Numbered from the stretch's first letter, positions 31,957 through 41,714 are shown. The stretch: 64,000 nt of DNA from CAG-217 sp963642245 (GCA_963642245.1 CAVIFY010000004.1:1-64000); one strand, 5' to 3'. Notes: generated by a model not told the origin, from the sequence alone. Numbers and translations: made by a program.

Positions 31957-33960
31957 TCACGCCCTGCCGAACTGCTTTTCGATCTCGTACCGGCTGACTT
32001 TGATCATCACCGGCCGCCCGTGGGGGCAGTAACGAATATCCGGCATGGACAGCAACTTCTCTACAAACAGGCGCTGCTCCGCCGGGCTGGTCACATCACC
32101 GGCCTTGACCGCTGCGCGGCAAGCGGTGGAATGGAAGATCCAGTCCAGCTTTTCCGGCTCAATGTCCGTTTTATGCTCCAGCAGCTTCTCTGCGATCTCG
32201 CAGATCAGGTCGGCAATATCCGCCCCATCCAGCATAGCGGGCACTGCCCGCACCAGCACCGCGTCCGTGCCAAAGATCTCTACCTCAAACCCGCCTTTTT
32301 GCAGCAGATCCAGGTGTTCCTCAATGGCGGACAGCTCCGATTTATTCAGGCGCACGGTCACCGGCGCCAGCAGCAGCTGGCTGTGGATCTCCGCGCCCCG
32401 ACGCAGGGCCTCAAAATTCATCCGCTCGTGAGCGGCGTGCTTGTCAATATAATATAAATTATTTTCTATTTCTACCAGAATATAGGTCTTAAAGGCTTCG
32501 CCCACCACACGGAAGGCCGGGGCCTTTTGGTCCTCGTCCACCACCTGCACCGTGGGGGCAGGTGCGGTCTCCGCAGGCGGCGTTGCAGCCCCTTCCGGCT
32601 CTGCGCTCTCATTCATAGGCGCTGCCGGGGTCGCTTGGGCGGGCACTTCCCGCTCGCTCTGTGCGGCCTGGGGCTCCGGGGCGCTTGTGTCGATCCCCTT
32701 TACAGGTGCCGGATCTTGCGCCGCAGGCGCTGCGCTCTGCTCTGCCGCCCGCTGCACCGGGATCTGCCCCTGGGGAGCGGTACGGTACGGCACACCGGCC
32801 TGGGCCGTCTGCCAAAAATCCGTGCGGGGCGCTGTTTGCAGCACCGTTTGCACGCTCTCTTCCTTTTTGCGGAAGAAGTCGATCTTGGCGCTGCGGCTGC
32901 CTGCCGGCGGGTACGCGCGCCCCACCTCGTCCGCTGCGGGGGTGCTGCCAAAGGTCGCTTCCTTTACACTGTCGCCGGTCTCAATGGCGGTCTTGACCCC
33001 GTAATACACCAGGTCAAACACCGGCTTTTCGTTGGCAAAGCGCACCTCGATCTTGGCCGGGTGCACATTCACATCCACCAACGCCGTGTTGACGGTCATA
33101 TTCAGCACGCAGGCGGGAAAGCGCCCCACCATAATGCTGTTTTTATACGCCTGTTCCAGCGCCGCCAGGGCGGTCCTGGACTTCACCAGGCGGCCGTTAA
33201 TGAAGAAATACTGCATAGCCCGGCTTTTGCGAGAGGCGTGAGGGCTGGACACATAGCCCTCCAGCTCCATACCGTTATAGCTGTAATGCACCGGGATCAG
33301 CGACTGAGTCAGCTCCCGGCCAAACACGGAGTACACCGTGCTCTTTAAGTCCTTGTTGCCGGGGGTCACCAGGGTCTGCTTGCCGTCCCGGATCAGGCGA
33401 AAGGCGATCTCCGGGTGGCTCAGCGCCACCGCGTCCAGCACACCAGCCACCGCGTTGCCCTCGGTCACATCTTTCTTTAAGAATTTCATACGCGCAGGGG
33501 TGTTAAAAAACAGGTCCCGCACCACCACCGTGGTGCCCACCGGGCAACCGGCGTCGTCGCAGCTTTGCTCCTCGCCGCCGGCGATCACATAGCGGGTGCC
33601 CACCTGCTCCTCTGCGGTGCGGGTGAGCAGTTCGACCCGCGCCACTGCGCCGATGGAAGCCATGGCCTCACCCCGAAAGCCCAGGGTGCCGATGGCGTTC
33701 AGATCCTCCTCGGTTGCGATCTTGGATGTGGCGTGGCTGATAAACACCTTTGGCACATCCGACCTTGCGATACCGCAGCCGTCGTCCGTAATGCGCATAT
33801 AGGTGGAGCCGCCGTGCTGGATCTCCACCGTAATACGGGTGGCCCCGGCGTCAATGGAATTCTCCACCATTTCTTTGATGGCAGAGGCGGGGCGTTCCAC
33901 CACCTCACCGGCTGCGATCAGCTGGTACACAGACTTGGGTAAAATATGAATTTGCGGCAT
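31957..33960 (-). CDS. mutL: DNA mismatch repair protein MutL (endonuclease type)
   Basis: A 667-residue GHKL ATPase. The N-terminal domain has ENSIDAGAT, DDGCGI and GFRGEAMASI; a Pro/Ala-rich linker covers about residues 335-470. The C-terminal endonuclease domain carries DKHAAHERMNFE (the DQHA-x2-E-x4-E motif with Gln changed to Lys) and CPHGRPVM. A nicking MutL fits an organism without MutH. It follows mutS by 34 bp. Confidence 0.96.
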   Translation of the reverse strand: MPQIHILPKSVYQLIAAGEVVERPASAIKEMVENSIDAGATRITVEIQHGGSTYMRITDDGCGIARSDVPKVFISHATSKIATEEDLNAIGTLGFRGEAMASIGAVARVELLTRTAEEQVGTRYVIAGGEEQSCDDAGCPVGTTVVVRDLFFNTPARMKFLKKDVTEGNAVAGVLDAVALSHPEIAFRLIRDGKQTLVTPGNKDLKSTVYSVFGRELTQSLIPVHYSYNGMELEGYVSSPHASRKSRAMQYFFINGRLVKSRTALAALEQAYKNSIMVGRFPACVLNMTVNTALVDVNVHPAKIEVRFANEKPVFDLVYYGVKTAIETGDSVKEATFGSTPAADEVGRAYPPAGSRSAKIDFFRKKEESVQTVLQTAPRTDFWQTAQAGVPYRTAPQGQIPVQRAAEQSAAPAAQDPAPVKGIDTSAPEPQAAQSEREVPAQATPAAPMNESAEPEGAATPPAETAPAPTVQVVDEDQKAPAFRVVGEAFKTYILVEIENNLYYIDKHAAHERMNFEALRRGAEIHSQLLLAPVTVRLNKSELSAIEEHLDLLQKGGFEVEIFGTDAVLVRAVPAMLDGADIADLICEIAEKLLEHKTDIEPEKLDWIFHSTACRAAVKAGDVTSPAEQRLFVEKLLSMPDIRYCPHGRPVMIKVSRYEIEKQFGRA

Positions 33961-33994
33961 GGAACCACCGCCCTTTCTATGATAAAATCAGTAA

Positions 33995-36628
33995 CTAACT
34001 CAACTCCTGGGCCTTTTTGCGCAGGTTATCCAGGGTCTGCATGGCCTCAATGGGGGTCAAAGTGTTAATGTCTACGGTCTTTAGGATCTCCAAGATCTCG
34101 TTGGTGCCGTTGGCAGTGAAATTGTACTGAATTTCCTCCTCCGGCTCCTCCTCGATGGCGTCCTCCGCCTTAAATTCGATGGGCACGCTGTTTTGCTCCA
34201 GCTCCTTGAGGATCACCTTGGCGCGGCGCACCACCTTATCCGGCACACCGGCCAGCTTGGCCACTTCAATACCAAAGCTCTGGTCCGCACCGCCCCGCAC
34301 GATCCGCCGCAGGAAGGTAATATCGTCTCCCCGCTTTTTCACCGCTACGGAGTAGTTTCGCACCCCCTCTACCAGCCCCTCCATGGCGGTCAGCTCATGG
34401 TAATGGGTGGCAAACAGGGTCTTGGCGCCCAGGGTCTTGCGCTTGCACACATATTCCAGCACCGCCCGGGCAATGCTCATACCGTCAAAGGTGGAGGTGC
34501 CCCGGCCGATCTCGTCTAAAATGATCAGGCTGTTTTGGGTGGCGTCTTTCAAAATGGTGGCCACCTCGTTCATCTCCACCATAAAAGTGGACTGGCCGGT
34601 GGCCAGGTCGTCAGAGGCGCCCACTCGGGTAAAGATAGCGTCTACCACGCCGATGTGCGCCTGCCGCGCCGGTACAAAGGAACCGATCTGCGCCAGCAGG
34701 GTGATCAGCGCGATCTGGCGCATATAGGTGGACTTACCGGCCATATTGGGGCCGGTGATAATGTGGCACCGATCGTCCTGCAAGTCCAGATATGTATCGT
34801 TGGGAACGAACGGCCCGCTGTCCAGCAGTGCCTCCACCACCGGGTGGCGGCCGTCCTTGATCTCGATCACGCCGTCCCCATCCACCTGGGGGCAGGTGTA
34901 GTTATGCTCTGCCGCCACATGAGCCAGGGAACACAGCACATCCAGCCGCGCCAGCGCCTTGGCGGTCACTTGCAGCCGCTGAATTTGGCCTGCGATCTCC
35001 TCTCGCAGGGCACAGAACAGCTGGTACTCCAGCGCCACCTCTCGGTCCTTGGCGCCTAAGATCTTGCCCTCCAGCTCTTTCAGCTCCTGGGTAATGTAGC
35101 GCTCACAGTTGGCTAGGGTCTGCTTGCGGATATAAGTCTCCGGCACCTGGTCCCGGTACGCGTTGGACACTTCAATATAGTAGCCAAACACCCGGTTGTA
35201 GCCCACTTTCAGCTTGGGGATACCGGTTTCTTCCCGCTGCTGTGCCTCAATGGAGGCGATCACGCCGGTGCCGTCGGTCATAATGGCCTTTAGGCTGTCA
35301 ATCTCGTCATTATAGCCCTCTTTGATGAACCCGCCTTCACGGATAGAAAAGGGCGGCTCCTCCACGATAGCCCGGCGAATTTCCTCTGCCACATCGGTGA
35401 GCAGGTCAATATCGTTTTCGATTTCCCGCAGCATAGCGGTGTTACAGTCGGCCAGGGCAGTCTTGATCTCCGGCAGGGCGGAAATGGTGCTCTCCAGCGC
35501 CCGCAGTTCTTTGGCATTGGCGGTGCCGTACACAATGCGGGTCATCAGCCGCTCAATGTCATTGACGCCCACCAGCGCCTCGCGCACCGTGTCTCGCAGC
35601 ATAGGGCGGTCAAACAGCTCGCCCACCGCGTTTTGGCGGCGGAGAATTTGACTGACGCTCAGCAGCGGCCGCTCCACCCAGGCGCGGATCATCCGCTTAC
35701 CCATGGCGGTCTTGGTCTTGTCGATCACCCACAGCAGCGAATGCTTCTTGTCGCCGGTCATCATGGAGCGGGTCAGCTCCAGGTTGCGCCGGGCGCTGAT
35801 GTCCAGGTGCATAAACCGCTCGCTGTCGTAGAACTCCACTTCCGACGGGGTCTCGATCTCATCTTTCTTCTGGGTATTCTTCAAATAAGCGATCACCGCG
35901 CCCAGAGCGCACACCGTCTCGCGGCTGTGGCCCAGGTCCAGTGCGGCGATCTCGTCTTTCTTCAAGGTCTCTATGATTTCCTGGGAGCAGGCGTCAAAAT
36001 CGAACAGCGCCGCCTCCGGGTACTCGGCGGACGCCTCCAGCCGAGCGGTAACGAACTGCACCACATCACTGTAATCGGCAGCGGTGCCGCCAAAGATCAC
36101 CTCTCTGGGCGAATAGGTGGACAGCTGGTTGATCACCTTGCTCTCCACATCCTCGCCGGTGGCCAGGGTCACATGGAACTCGCCGGTAGACACATCCGCA
36201 AAGCAAAGCCCGGCGCCGTTCTCGCTGCCAAACACACTGCACAGGTAGTTGTTGACGCCGTCCTCCAGCATATTGCCCTCGATCACCGTACCGGGGGTAA
36301 TGATTCTTATAACCTCTCTTTTAACGATGCCCTTGGCCAGCGCCGGGTCCTCCATCTGCTCACAGATGGCTACCTTGTAGCCCCGGCTCACCAGCTTGGC
36401 GATATAGCTGTCTGCGCTGTGGAAGGGCACGCCGCACATAGGCGCCCGCTCCTCCTGGCCGCAGTCCCGACCGGTGAGCACCAGGTCCAGCTCCTTGCTG
36501 GCGATCTTGGCATCATCAAAAAACATTTCATAAAAATCGCCCAAACGGAAGAATAAGATCACATCCGCATAGTCCTTCTTGATCTGAAAATACTGATCCA
36601 TCATAGGGCTGATCTTTGCCTTTGCCAT
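33995..36628 (-). CDS. mutS: DNA mismatch repair protein MutS
   Basis: An 877-residue mismatch sensor. The N-terminal mismatch-binding motif GDFYEMF, core and lever domains, and the C-terminal ABC-type ATPase with GPNMAGKSTYMRQ and DEIGRGTSTFDG are all intact. It ends in a helix-rich tail. It sits between the ymcA-like gene and mutL, as in Bacillus. Confidence 0.98.
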   Translation of the reverse strand: MAKAKISPMMDQYFQIKKDYADVILFFRLGDFYEMFFDDAKIASKELDLVLTGRDCGQEERAPMCGVPFHSADSYIAKLVSRGYKVAICEQMEDPALAKGIVKREVIRIITPGTVIEGNMLEDGVNNYLCSVFGSENGAGLCFADVSTGEFHVTLATGEDVESKVINQLSTYSPREVIFGGTAADYSDVVQFVTARLEASAEYPEAALFDFDACSQEIIETLKKDEIAALDLGHSRETVCALGAVIAYLKNTQKKDEIETPSEVEFYDSERFMHLDISARRNLELTRSMMTGDKKHSLLWVIDKTKTAMGKRMIRAWVERPLLSVSQILRRQNAVGELFDRPMLRDTVREALVGVNDIERLMTRIVYGTANAKELRALESTISALPEIKTALADCNTAMLREIENDIDLLTDVAEEIRRAIVEEPPFSIREGGFIKEGYNDEIDSLKAIMTDGTGVIASIEAQQREETGIPKLKVGYNRVFGYYIEVSNAYRDQVPETYIRKQTLANCERYITQELKELEGKILGAKDREVALEYQLFCALREEIAGQIQRLQVTAKALARLDVLCSLAHVAAEHNYTCPQVDGDGVIEIKDGRHPVVEALLDSGPFVPNDTYLDLQDDRCHIITGPNMAGKSTYMRQIALITLLAQIGSFVPARQAHIGVVDAIFTRVGASDDLATGQSTFMVEMNEVATILKDATQNSLIILDEIGRGTSTFDGMSIARAVLEYVCKRKTLGAKTLFATHYHELTAMEGLVEGVRNYSVAVKKRGDDITFLRRIVRGGADQSFGIEVAKLAGVPDKVVRRAKVILKELEQNSVPIEFKAEDAIEEEPEEEIQYNFTANGTNEILEILKTVDINTLTPIEAMQTLDNLRKKAQELS

Positions 36629-36696
36629 ATTTTACTCGTCCTCCTCTCTGCAAAAAATGCTGCGAGCGACCACGCCGCCCGCAGCCGGTTTACACC

Positions 36697-37116
36697 TTAG
36701 TGGCAGCCGCCGCAGGTGCAGCAATCGTGGGTGCAGCCACCCTCCTGCTGCTGGGGCAGCTCGCAGGTCTCCGGGTCCTGACCGTCAAAGAACAGGCCCA
36801 TCATACCGCTGATGTACTGTGCCATCTCCTCCATAGCGGAAGCGGCGGCAGAATACTTCTGCATATTCTCGCTCTCCATGATCTCGCCGTAGAGCTTCTG
36901 ATAATCGGCCTGCAGGCTCTCAATGCGATCCTTGTCTGCATCGTTCGCCTTCTCGGCCTCCTGCTGATACTTCAGGGAGATCAGCTGCAGCTCCTGCATC
37001 TGCTGCTGCAACTTCTCGTCGCCGTCGTTGGCCTTGGCTGCGGCCTGGAGAGCTGCAAAGCGCTCGTCCTTTTGAATTTCTTTGCCCAGTTCTCTGAGTG
37101 CGGATTCCAAACTCAT
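36697..37116 (-). CDS. ymcA: YlbF/YmcA family protein with cysteine-rich tail
   Basis: A 139-residue all-helical protein. The YlbF/YmcA domain spans about residues 1-115, and a tail with CTHDCCTCGGCH follows. In Bacillus, YlbF, YmcA and YaaT form the Y-complex, which controls RNA processing with RNase Y and binds [4Fe-4S] clusters through such cysteines. Placement directly after miaB and before mutS matches Bacillus ymcA. ATG 37116 has AAAGGAA upstream. The family call is good; the choice of YmcA over YlbF rests on synteny. Confidence 0.82.
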   Translation of the reverse strand: MSLESALRELGKEIQKDERFAALQAAAKANDGDEKLQQQMQELQLISLKYQQEAEKANDADKDRIESLQADYQKLYGEIMESENMQKYSAAASAMEEMAQYISGMMGLFFDGQDPETCELPQQQEGGCTHDCCTCGGCH

Positions 37117-37120
37117 AAAT

Positions 37121-38560
37121 TTAATTCCTTTCCAGTTCTCCCCGCAACACATAGGTGAGCGGTTCTATAACTTTTACATTTTGGAAGGAGCCGATCAGGC
37201 TGTCGTCCCCTTCAAATTCTATAATCAGGTTCCCGTCCGTGCGGGCGGCAACATAATTATCGCCTAACTTGCCTTTGCCGCTGACAAAGCACTTAAAAGT
37301 CTCGCCCCGGTGCAGCTGCATTTGCTCTGCGGAGATCTGCTCTTGCAGGGCCAGCAGCTCCGCCATCCAGCGGGCTTTCTCCTTATGGGACACCGGGTCG
37401 TCCATCTTGGCCGCCGGGGTGCCCTCTCTGGGCGAGTAGATGAAAGTAAAGAGCGAGGTAGCCCCCACCTCTTTGACCAACGATAAAGTATCTTGAAACT
37501 CCTCATAAGTCTCGCCCGGGAAGCCCACGATCACATCGCTGGTGATGGAAAGGGCGCTGCCCATCTTGGCCTTGGCATAGCGCACCAACTCCAAATACTG
37601 CTGCGCGGTGTAGCCCCGGTTCATAGCCTTGAGCACCCGGTCGTTGCCGCACTGGAAGGGCAGGTGCAGGTGCTTGGCCACCTTAGGGCACTCGGCCATG
37701 GTGTCCAGCAGCTCTTTGGTGCAGTCCTTGGGGTGGCTGGTCATAAAGCGAATGCGAAAATCGCCGGGCAGGTCGTTGATCTGCCGCAGCAGCTGGGAAA
37801 AGGTGACCCGCGGGGTCAGATCCTTGCCGTAGCTGTTCACATTCTGGCCCAGGAGCGTGATCTCTTTATACCCGTCGGCGATCAGCTGCTTGGCCTCTGC
37901 CAGCACATCGCACGCCTGGCGAGAGCGCTCCCGCCCCCGCACATACGGCACGATACAGTAGGTGCAAAAGTTGTTGCAGCCGTACATAATGGGCAGCCAC
38001 GCCCGCCGCTGGTCGTCCCGCACCACCGGCACGCCCTCGGCGATCACGCCGTCCATATCCGGCAGTTCAAACACCCGCTTTTTGCGGGTCAGGGTGCGCA
38101 GCAGCAGCTCCGGCAGTCGGTGCACCACATGGGTGCCGAACACCAGGTCCACAAAGGGAAAGGACTGCTTGATGCGGTCGGCAATGTGCTGTTGCTGCAT
38201 CATACAGCCACACAGGGCGATCACCGTGTCCGGGTGCTCCGCCTTATAGGACTTCAGCGCCCCCACATTGCCAAACACCCGATCCTCTGCGTGCTCCCGC
38301 ACGGCGCAGGTGTTAAAGAGAATAAACTGTGCTTTGTGCCGGTCGTCGGTAAACGCGTAGCCCATATCCGCCAGCATACCCTTAATGTGCTCGCTGTCCG
38401 CCACATTCTGCTGGCAGCCGTAGGTGATCACACAGGCCAGGGGCTTGTCCGTATAGCGGCTTTGCAGCACCGCCTGCACCTTGGCAGCGTTCTCTCTTTG
38501 GGCGTCCAGTTCTTCTTTGCTGATGGTCTTGGTATTGATCAAGGGTACTTCCTCCGACAT
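37121..38560 (-). CDS. miaB: tRNA-2-methylthio-N6-dimethylallyladenosine synthase
   Basis: A 479-residue radical-SAM methylthiotransferase acting on i6A37 made by MiaA. The N-terminal UPF0004 domain has ITYGCQQNVADSE with cluster cysteines. The radical SAM motif is CNNFCTYC, and a C-terminal TRAM domain binds RNA. The start is uncertain: ATG 38560 is used, but in-frame ATG 38578 and GTG 38593 exist and no strong ribosome site is seen. The promoter at 38602-38630 implies a very short leader. Confidence 0.93.
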   Translation of the reverse strand: MSEEVPLINTKTISKEELDAQRENAAKVQAVLQSRYTDKPLACVITYGCQQNVADSEHIKGMLADMGYAFTDDRHKAQFILFNTCAVREHAEDRVFGNVGALKSYKAEHPDTVIALCGCMMQQQHIADRIKQSFPFVDLVFGTHVVHRLPELLLRTLTRKKRVFELPDMDGVIAEGVPVVRDDQRRAWLPIMYGCNNFCTYCIVPYVRGRERSRQACDVLAEAKQLIADGYKEITLLGQNVNSYGKDLTPRVTFSQLLRQINDLPGDFRIRFMTSHPKDCTKELLDTMAECPKVAKHLHLPFQCGNDRVLKAMNRGYTAQQYLELVRYAKAKMGSALSITSDVIVGFPGETYEEFQDTLSLVKEVGATSLFTFIYSPREGTPAAKMDDPVSHKEKARWMAELLALQEQISAEQMQLHRGETFKCFVSGKGKLGDNYVAARTDGNLIIEFEGDDSLIGSFQNVKVIEPLTYVLRGELERN

Positions 38561-38601
38561 TGGCTTACAAAAGCCCATTTCAGGCTTCTGCACATTATAG
38601 C

Positions 38602-38630
38602 ATTATAACAAATTCCGCGCCCCGGTTCAA
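38602..38630 (-). promoter_or_regulatory. Promoter of the miaB operon
   Basis: Minus strand TTGAAC (38625-38630), 17-bp spacer, TATAAT (38602-38607). A second TATAAT lies 2 bp further downstream. Confidence 0.75.
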
Positions 38631-38692
38631 TATATATAATATATAATATTTATTAAAAATAAGTGAATTTTTGTTCACCTTGCACCCTGCCA

Positions 38693-38721
38693 TTGCTTTT
38701 GGCGGCAAAAAGTGGTAGAAT
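38693..38721 (+). promoter_or_regulatory. Promoter of malQ
   Basis: TTGCTT (38693-38698), 17-bp spacer, TAGAAT (38716-38721). Upstream, GTGAA-N6-TTCAC forms a small inverted repeat, and GTGCCG-TGGGT-CGGCAC lies in the leader; either could be regulatory. Confidence 0.65.
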
Positions 38722-38778
38722 TCTTACTTGCGTGCCGTGGGTCGGCACGGCAAAAAGCAAATTTGACGAGGTGATCTT

Positions 38779-40299
38779 ATGCTGCACCAGCGCGGCGCCG
38801 GTGTGCTTATGCACATCAGCTCCCTGCCCTCCCCTTACGGGATCGGCGTGTTTGACCGGCACGCTCGGGACTTTATCGACCGTATTGCAGAGATGGGCTT
38901 TACCTACTGGCAGGTGCTGCCCTTTAATCCCATTGACGGAGCCGGCAGCCCCTACTGCTCCCCCTCCGCCTTTGCCGGTAACTACCTGTTTATCGACCCC
39001 CGGGGGTTGCAGGAGATGGGCCTGGCGACGGCGGAAGAAGTGGCACAAAACCGCTATGACGGTACGCCATACACGGCGGACTTTGCCTTTGCCGGTGAAC
39101 GCCGGTTGGCGCTGCTGGAGCAGGCATTTTTGCGCATAGACGACGCCCTGGCGGCCAAGATCAAGGCCTTTGAGGTAGAGAACCCCTGGCTGACGGATTA
39201 CAGCGTGTTTATGGCGGTAAAAGAGACAGAGGGCGGCAAGCCCTGGTGGCAGTGGAGCGACCGCCACGCCCATTACCACACCTGTATTCAGGATATTTAT
39301 TCCTATGAGAGCCGGGCGGCGTTTTGGAAATTTGTGCAGTACATTTTCTACCTGCAATGGGGCGAGATCAAGGCCTACGCCAACGAAAAAGGCGTGGCTG
39401 TCTTGGGGGATATGCCCATTTATGTAGCCATGGACAGCGCCGATGTGTGGTCCGGTCTGCCCCTGTTTCTCATTGACGAAAAGACCTTAAAACCGGAGAA
39501 AGTGGCCGGTGTGCCGCCGGATTACTTTAGCGAGAACGGCCAGCTGTGGGGCAATCCCCTGTACGACTGGGCGGCTATGGAAAAGGACGGCTACGGCTGG
39601 TGGCTCTCTCGCCTGGGCCACGCGCTGACCACCTATGACGCGGTGCGCATTGACCACTTCCGCGCCTTTGCCAGCTACTGGGCGGTGGACGCCGGGGCTG
39701 AGACCGCCAAGGTGGGCCAGTGGCTGCCCGGACCGGGTATGAAGCTGTTTGACAAGGTGTTTGAAGTGTACCCGAACGCGCCCATTATCGCCGAGGATCT
39801 GGGGGTATTCGGAGAGGATGTGGTGCAGCTGCTCGCTGACACCGGCTTTCCCGGTATGAAAGTGGTGCAGTTCGGCTTTGACCCCAACGGCGACAGCAGC
39901 CATATGCCCCATAATGCGGAGAAAAACAGTATCAATTATGTGGGCACTCACGACAACAACACCCTGCTGGGCTGGCTGTGGGAGGCCGGTGAAACAGAGC
40001 GGCGCTTTGCGCTGGACTATGCCGGCTTTACCGGCGACAACTGGGGCGACGGCGGCTACCAAAGCCCCGCCTGCCGCAAAATTATAGAAACGGTGTGGCG
40101 CAGCGCCTCCAATGTGGCGATCATCGCACTGCAAGATATGTGCGGCTTTGGCAGCGACGCGCGGATGAACACCCCCGGCGTGCCGGAGAAGAACTGGCGC
40201 TTTCGCACCACGGAAGACACCATTGCCAACATAGACGGCGCCTACTTCCGCCGGATCAACAGCCTGTTCCGCCGCACCTACCCGGTTTTTGAAAAATAA
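38779..40299 (+). CDS. malQ: 4-alpha-glucanotransferase (amylomaltase, GH77)
   Basis: A 506-residue enzyme that transfers glucan chains during maltodextrin or glycogen breakdown. The catalytic residues are in AVRIDHFRAFASYW (nucleophile Asp), APIIAEDLGV (acid/base Glu) and VGTHDNNTL (stabilising Asp). The N-terminal MLHQRGAGVLMHISSLPSPYG is typical. Gene length is standard. GAGGTGA lies before ATG 38779. It may be cotranscribed with the cysteine-rich gene, although the long hairpin between them can also terminate. Confidence 0.96.
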   Translation: MLHQRGAGVLMHISSLPSPYGIGVFDRHARDFIDRIAEMGFTYWQVLPFNPIDGAGSPYCSPSAFAGNYLFIDPRGLQEMGLATAEEVAQNRYDGTPYTADFAFAGERRLALLEQAFLRIDDALAAKIKAFEVENPWLTDYSVFMAVKETEGGKPWWQWSDRHAHYHTCIQDIYSYESRAAFWKFVQYIFYLQWGEIKAYANEKGVAVLGDMPIYVAMDSADVWSGLPLFLIDEKTLKPEKVAGVPPDYFSENGQLWGNPLYDWAAMEKDGYGWWLSRLGHALTTYDAVRIDHFRAFASYWAVDAGAETAKVGQWLPGPGMKLFDKVFEVYPNAPIIAEDLGVFGEDVVQLLADTGFPGMKVVQFGFDPNGDSSHMPHNAEKNSINYVGTHDNNTLLGWLWEAGETERRFALDYAGFTGDNWGDGGYQSPACRKIIETVWRSASNVAIIALQDMCGFGSDARMNTPGVPEKNWRFRTTEDTIANIDGAYFRRINSLFRRTYPVFEK

Positions 40300-40314
40300 C
40301 AGGGTCAAAAAAAC

Positions 40315-40388
40315 AACTCCTTCATAGTATGTTACTGAAGCACTGCGGGGCGCCGGGCGCCCGGTGTGCAATAACCTATGAAGGAGTT
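40315..40388 (+). promoter_or_regulatory. Long hairpin sequestering the ribosome site of the cysteine-rich gene
   Basis: AACTCCTTCATAG (40315-40327) is perfectly complementary to CTATGAAGGAGTT (40376-40388). Inner pairs GTTA/TAAC, GCAC/GTGC and a GGCGC-type core extend the stem. The right arm contains AAGGAG (40381-40386), 7 bases before ATG 40394. TTTTG follows, so it could also act as the malQ terminator. Confidence 0.85.
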
Positions 40389-40393
40389 TTGTT

Positions 40394-41233
40394 ATGCCCG
40401 ATTCGATCATTGATACCGGCGAAAGACGCATTAACGAGGCGGTGTGCATTGACACCAAGCGCATTTACGACAGCTGCGTAAGCAAGGACTGCCTGGAGGA
40501 CCTGCGGGTCACCTTTTACGCCCCGGCGCAAATGCTGGTAGACAACGCGGTCACCGTCAAATGCCGGGACTGCACCATTGAGGCCGTGAGCATTGATGTG
40601 GACGAAGTGCCCTTTGACAACGGCTTTTACAGCGTGGATGTTACTTACTACTTTAAGCTGACCTTTGACTGCTACTCGGCCCCCTGCACGGTGCCTATGG
40701 TGGCCACCGGCTACACCAGCTTTAACAAAAAGTGCATTCTCTACGGCAGCAGCGGCAATGTAAAGGTCTTTGTCAGCAATGTGTCTGCGGAGGCGCTGGA
40801 CTGCCCGGAGGCCCCCCAGTACACCAATCCCTCTGCCAAGGTGCAGGCGGTGGACCCGGTGGTGCTGTCTATGGATGTGGTATGCAGCTGCGACTGCCGC
40901 GTGCCCTGCCTGACCTCCATGCCCAAGTCCATTACTTCCACACTGGACAACAGCACCCTGCCGGAGCGCCCGGCCAAGGCCGTGCTGGTGACCCTGGGTC
41001 TCTTTTCCATTATCCAGATGGAGCGGGATGTGCAAATGACCATTCCCGCCTATGACTACTGCATTCCGGAGCGGGAGTGCAACTGCAACACCGCCAACCC
41101 CTGCGAGACCTTCGCGGGCATTGACTTCCCGGTGGATGAGTTCTTCCCCAGGGACAAAGAGGACTGCTGCCCCTGCTGCGCAGACAGCGGCAACACCGGC
41201 ACCAATACCGCCGACAATCGTAACAATCGCTAA
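40394..41233 (+). CDS. Cysteine-rich conserved hypothetical protein (possible spore or surface protein)
   Basis: A 279-residue protein with no signal peptide or membrane helix and about 22 cysteines. Notable clusters are DSCVSKDCLEDLRV near residue 25, CSCDCRVPC in the middle and CCPCC near the end, with an Asn/Thr-rich tail. The opening pattern (AVCIDTKRIYDSC) is one I associate with conserved Clostridia proteins of unknown role, possibly spore-coat related; this is recollection, not a search. The middle is beta-rich. Its ribosome site is inside a hairpin. Function unknown. Confidence 0.75.
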   Translation: MPDSIIDTGERRINEAVCIDTKRIYDSCVSKDCLEDLRVTFYAPAQMLVDNAVTVKCRDCTIEAVSIDVDEVPFDNGFYSVDVTYYFKLTFDCYSAPCTVPMVATGYTSFNKKCILYGSSGNVKVFVSNVSAEALDCPEAPQYTNPSAKVQAVDPVVLSMDVVCSCDCRVPCLTSMPKSITSTLDNSTLPERPAKAVLVTLGLFSIIQMERDVQMTIPAYDYCIPERECNCNTANPCETFAGIDFPVDEFFPRDKEDCCPCCADSGNTGTNTADNRNNR

Positions 41234-41248
41234 GATCCACAAAAAAAG

Positions 41249-41283
41249 CACCGCTGACGGTCCCCCGCCGGCGGTGTTTTTTT
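41249..41283 (+). terminator. Terminator of the cysteine-rich gene
   Basis: CACCGC pairs with GCGGTG with a GC-rich interior, followed by T7. Confidence 0.75.
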
Positions 41284-41359
41284 GCCAATTTCGTTTATAT
41301 TATCAACAAGTTGCATACGCACTTGCGCCCGGGAAAGGGACTGCTTTTTTCATTTTCGG

Positions 41360-41689
41360 TCAAGAACTGGCAGCGAATGTATAAATCGCACCGATAATAA
41401 ATATCACCGCCGCTGACAAGGCACAGATCCAGCCCCTGTATTGTCTTTCGCCCCGCGGACAGCGGGTCACCAACGCATAGGGCACCGCTGCCAGCGGCCC
41501 CAGCAGCAGCGTGCTGAACGCCCACACTGTACCGGCATGGGTCTCTCGCACTTTGGCGCTTCGCCCTACGGCCACTGCAAGTAAAATACGATAAACCACA
41601 AAAGTCAATGTGGTCGGTATATGCGTCAGGCCGGAGTTTTCAATATCCGGCATGAATATAAAAGCATAGTAATAGTAAAGATAGACCAT
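41360..41689 (-). CDS. Small multi-pass membrane protein
   Basis: A 109-residue protein with about three hydrophobic segments (residues 2-14, 27-45 and 58-75, plus one near the end). No family is recognised. ATG 41689 is chosen for AGGAGG upstream; the longer frame has no site. It follows the permease-prefix-domain gene by about 25 bp and is probably the last gene of the PadR-controlled unit. Confidence 0.7.
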   Translation of the reverse strand: MVYLYYYYAFIFMPDIENSGLTHIPTTLTFVVYRILLAVAVGRSAKVRETHAGTVWAFSTLLLGPLAAVPYALVTRCPRGERQYRGWICALSAAVIFIIGAIYTFAASS

Positions 41690-41714
41690 GCCGTTTCTCC
41701 TCCTGGGATACACC

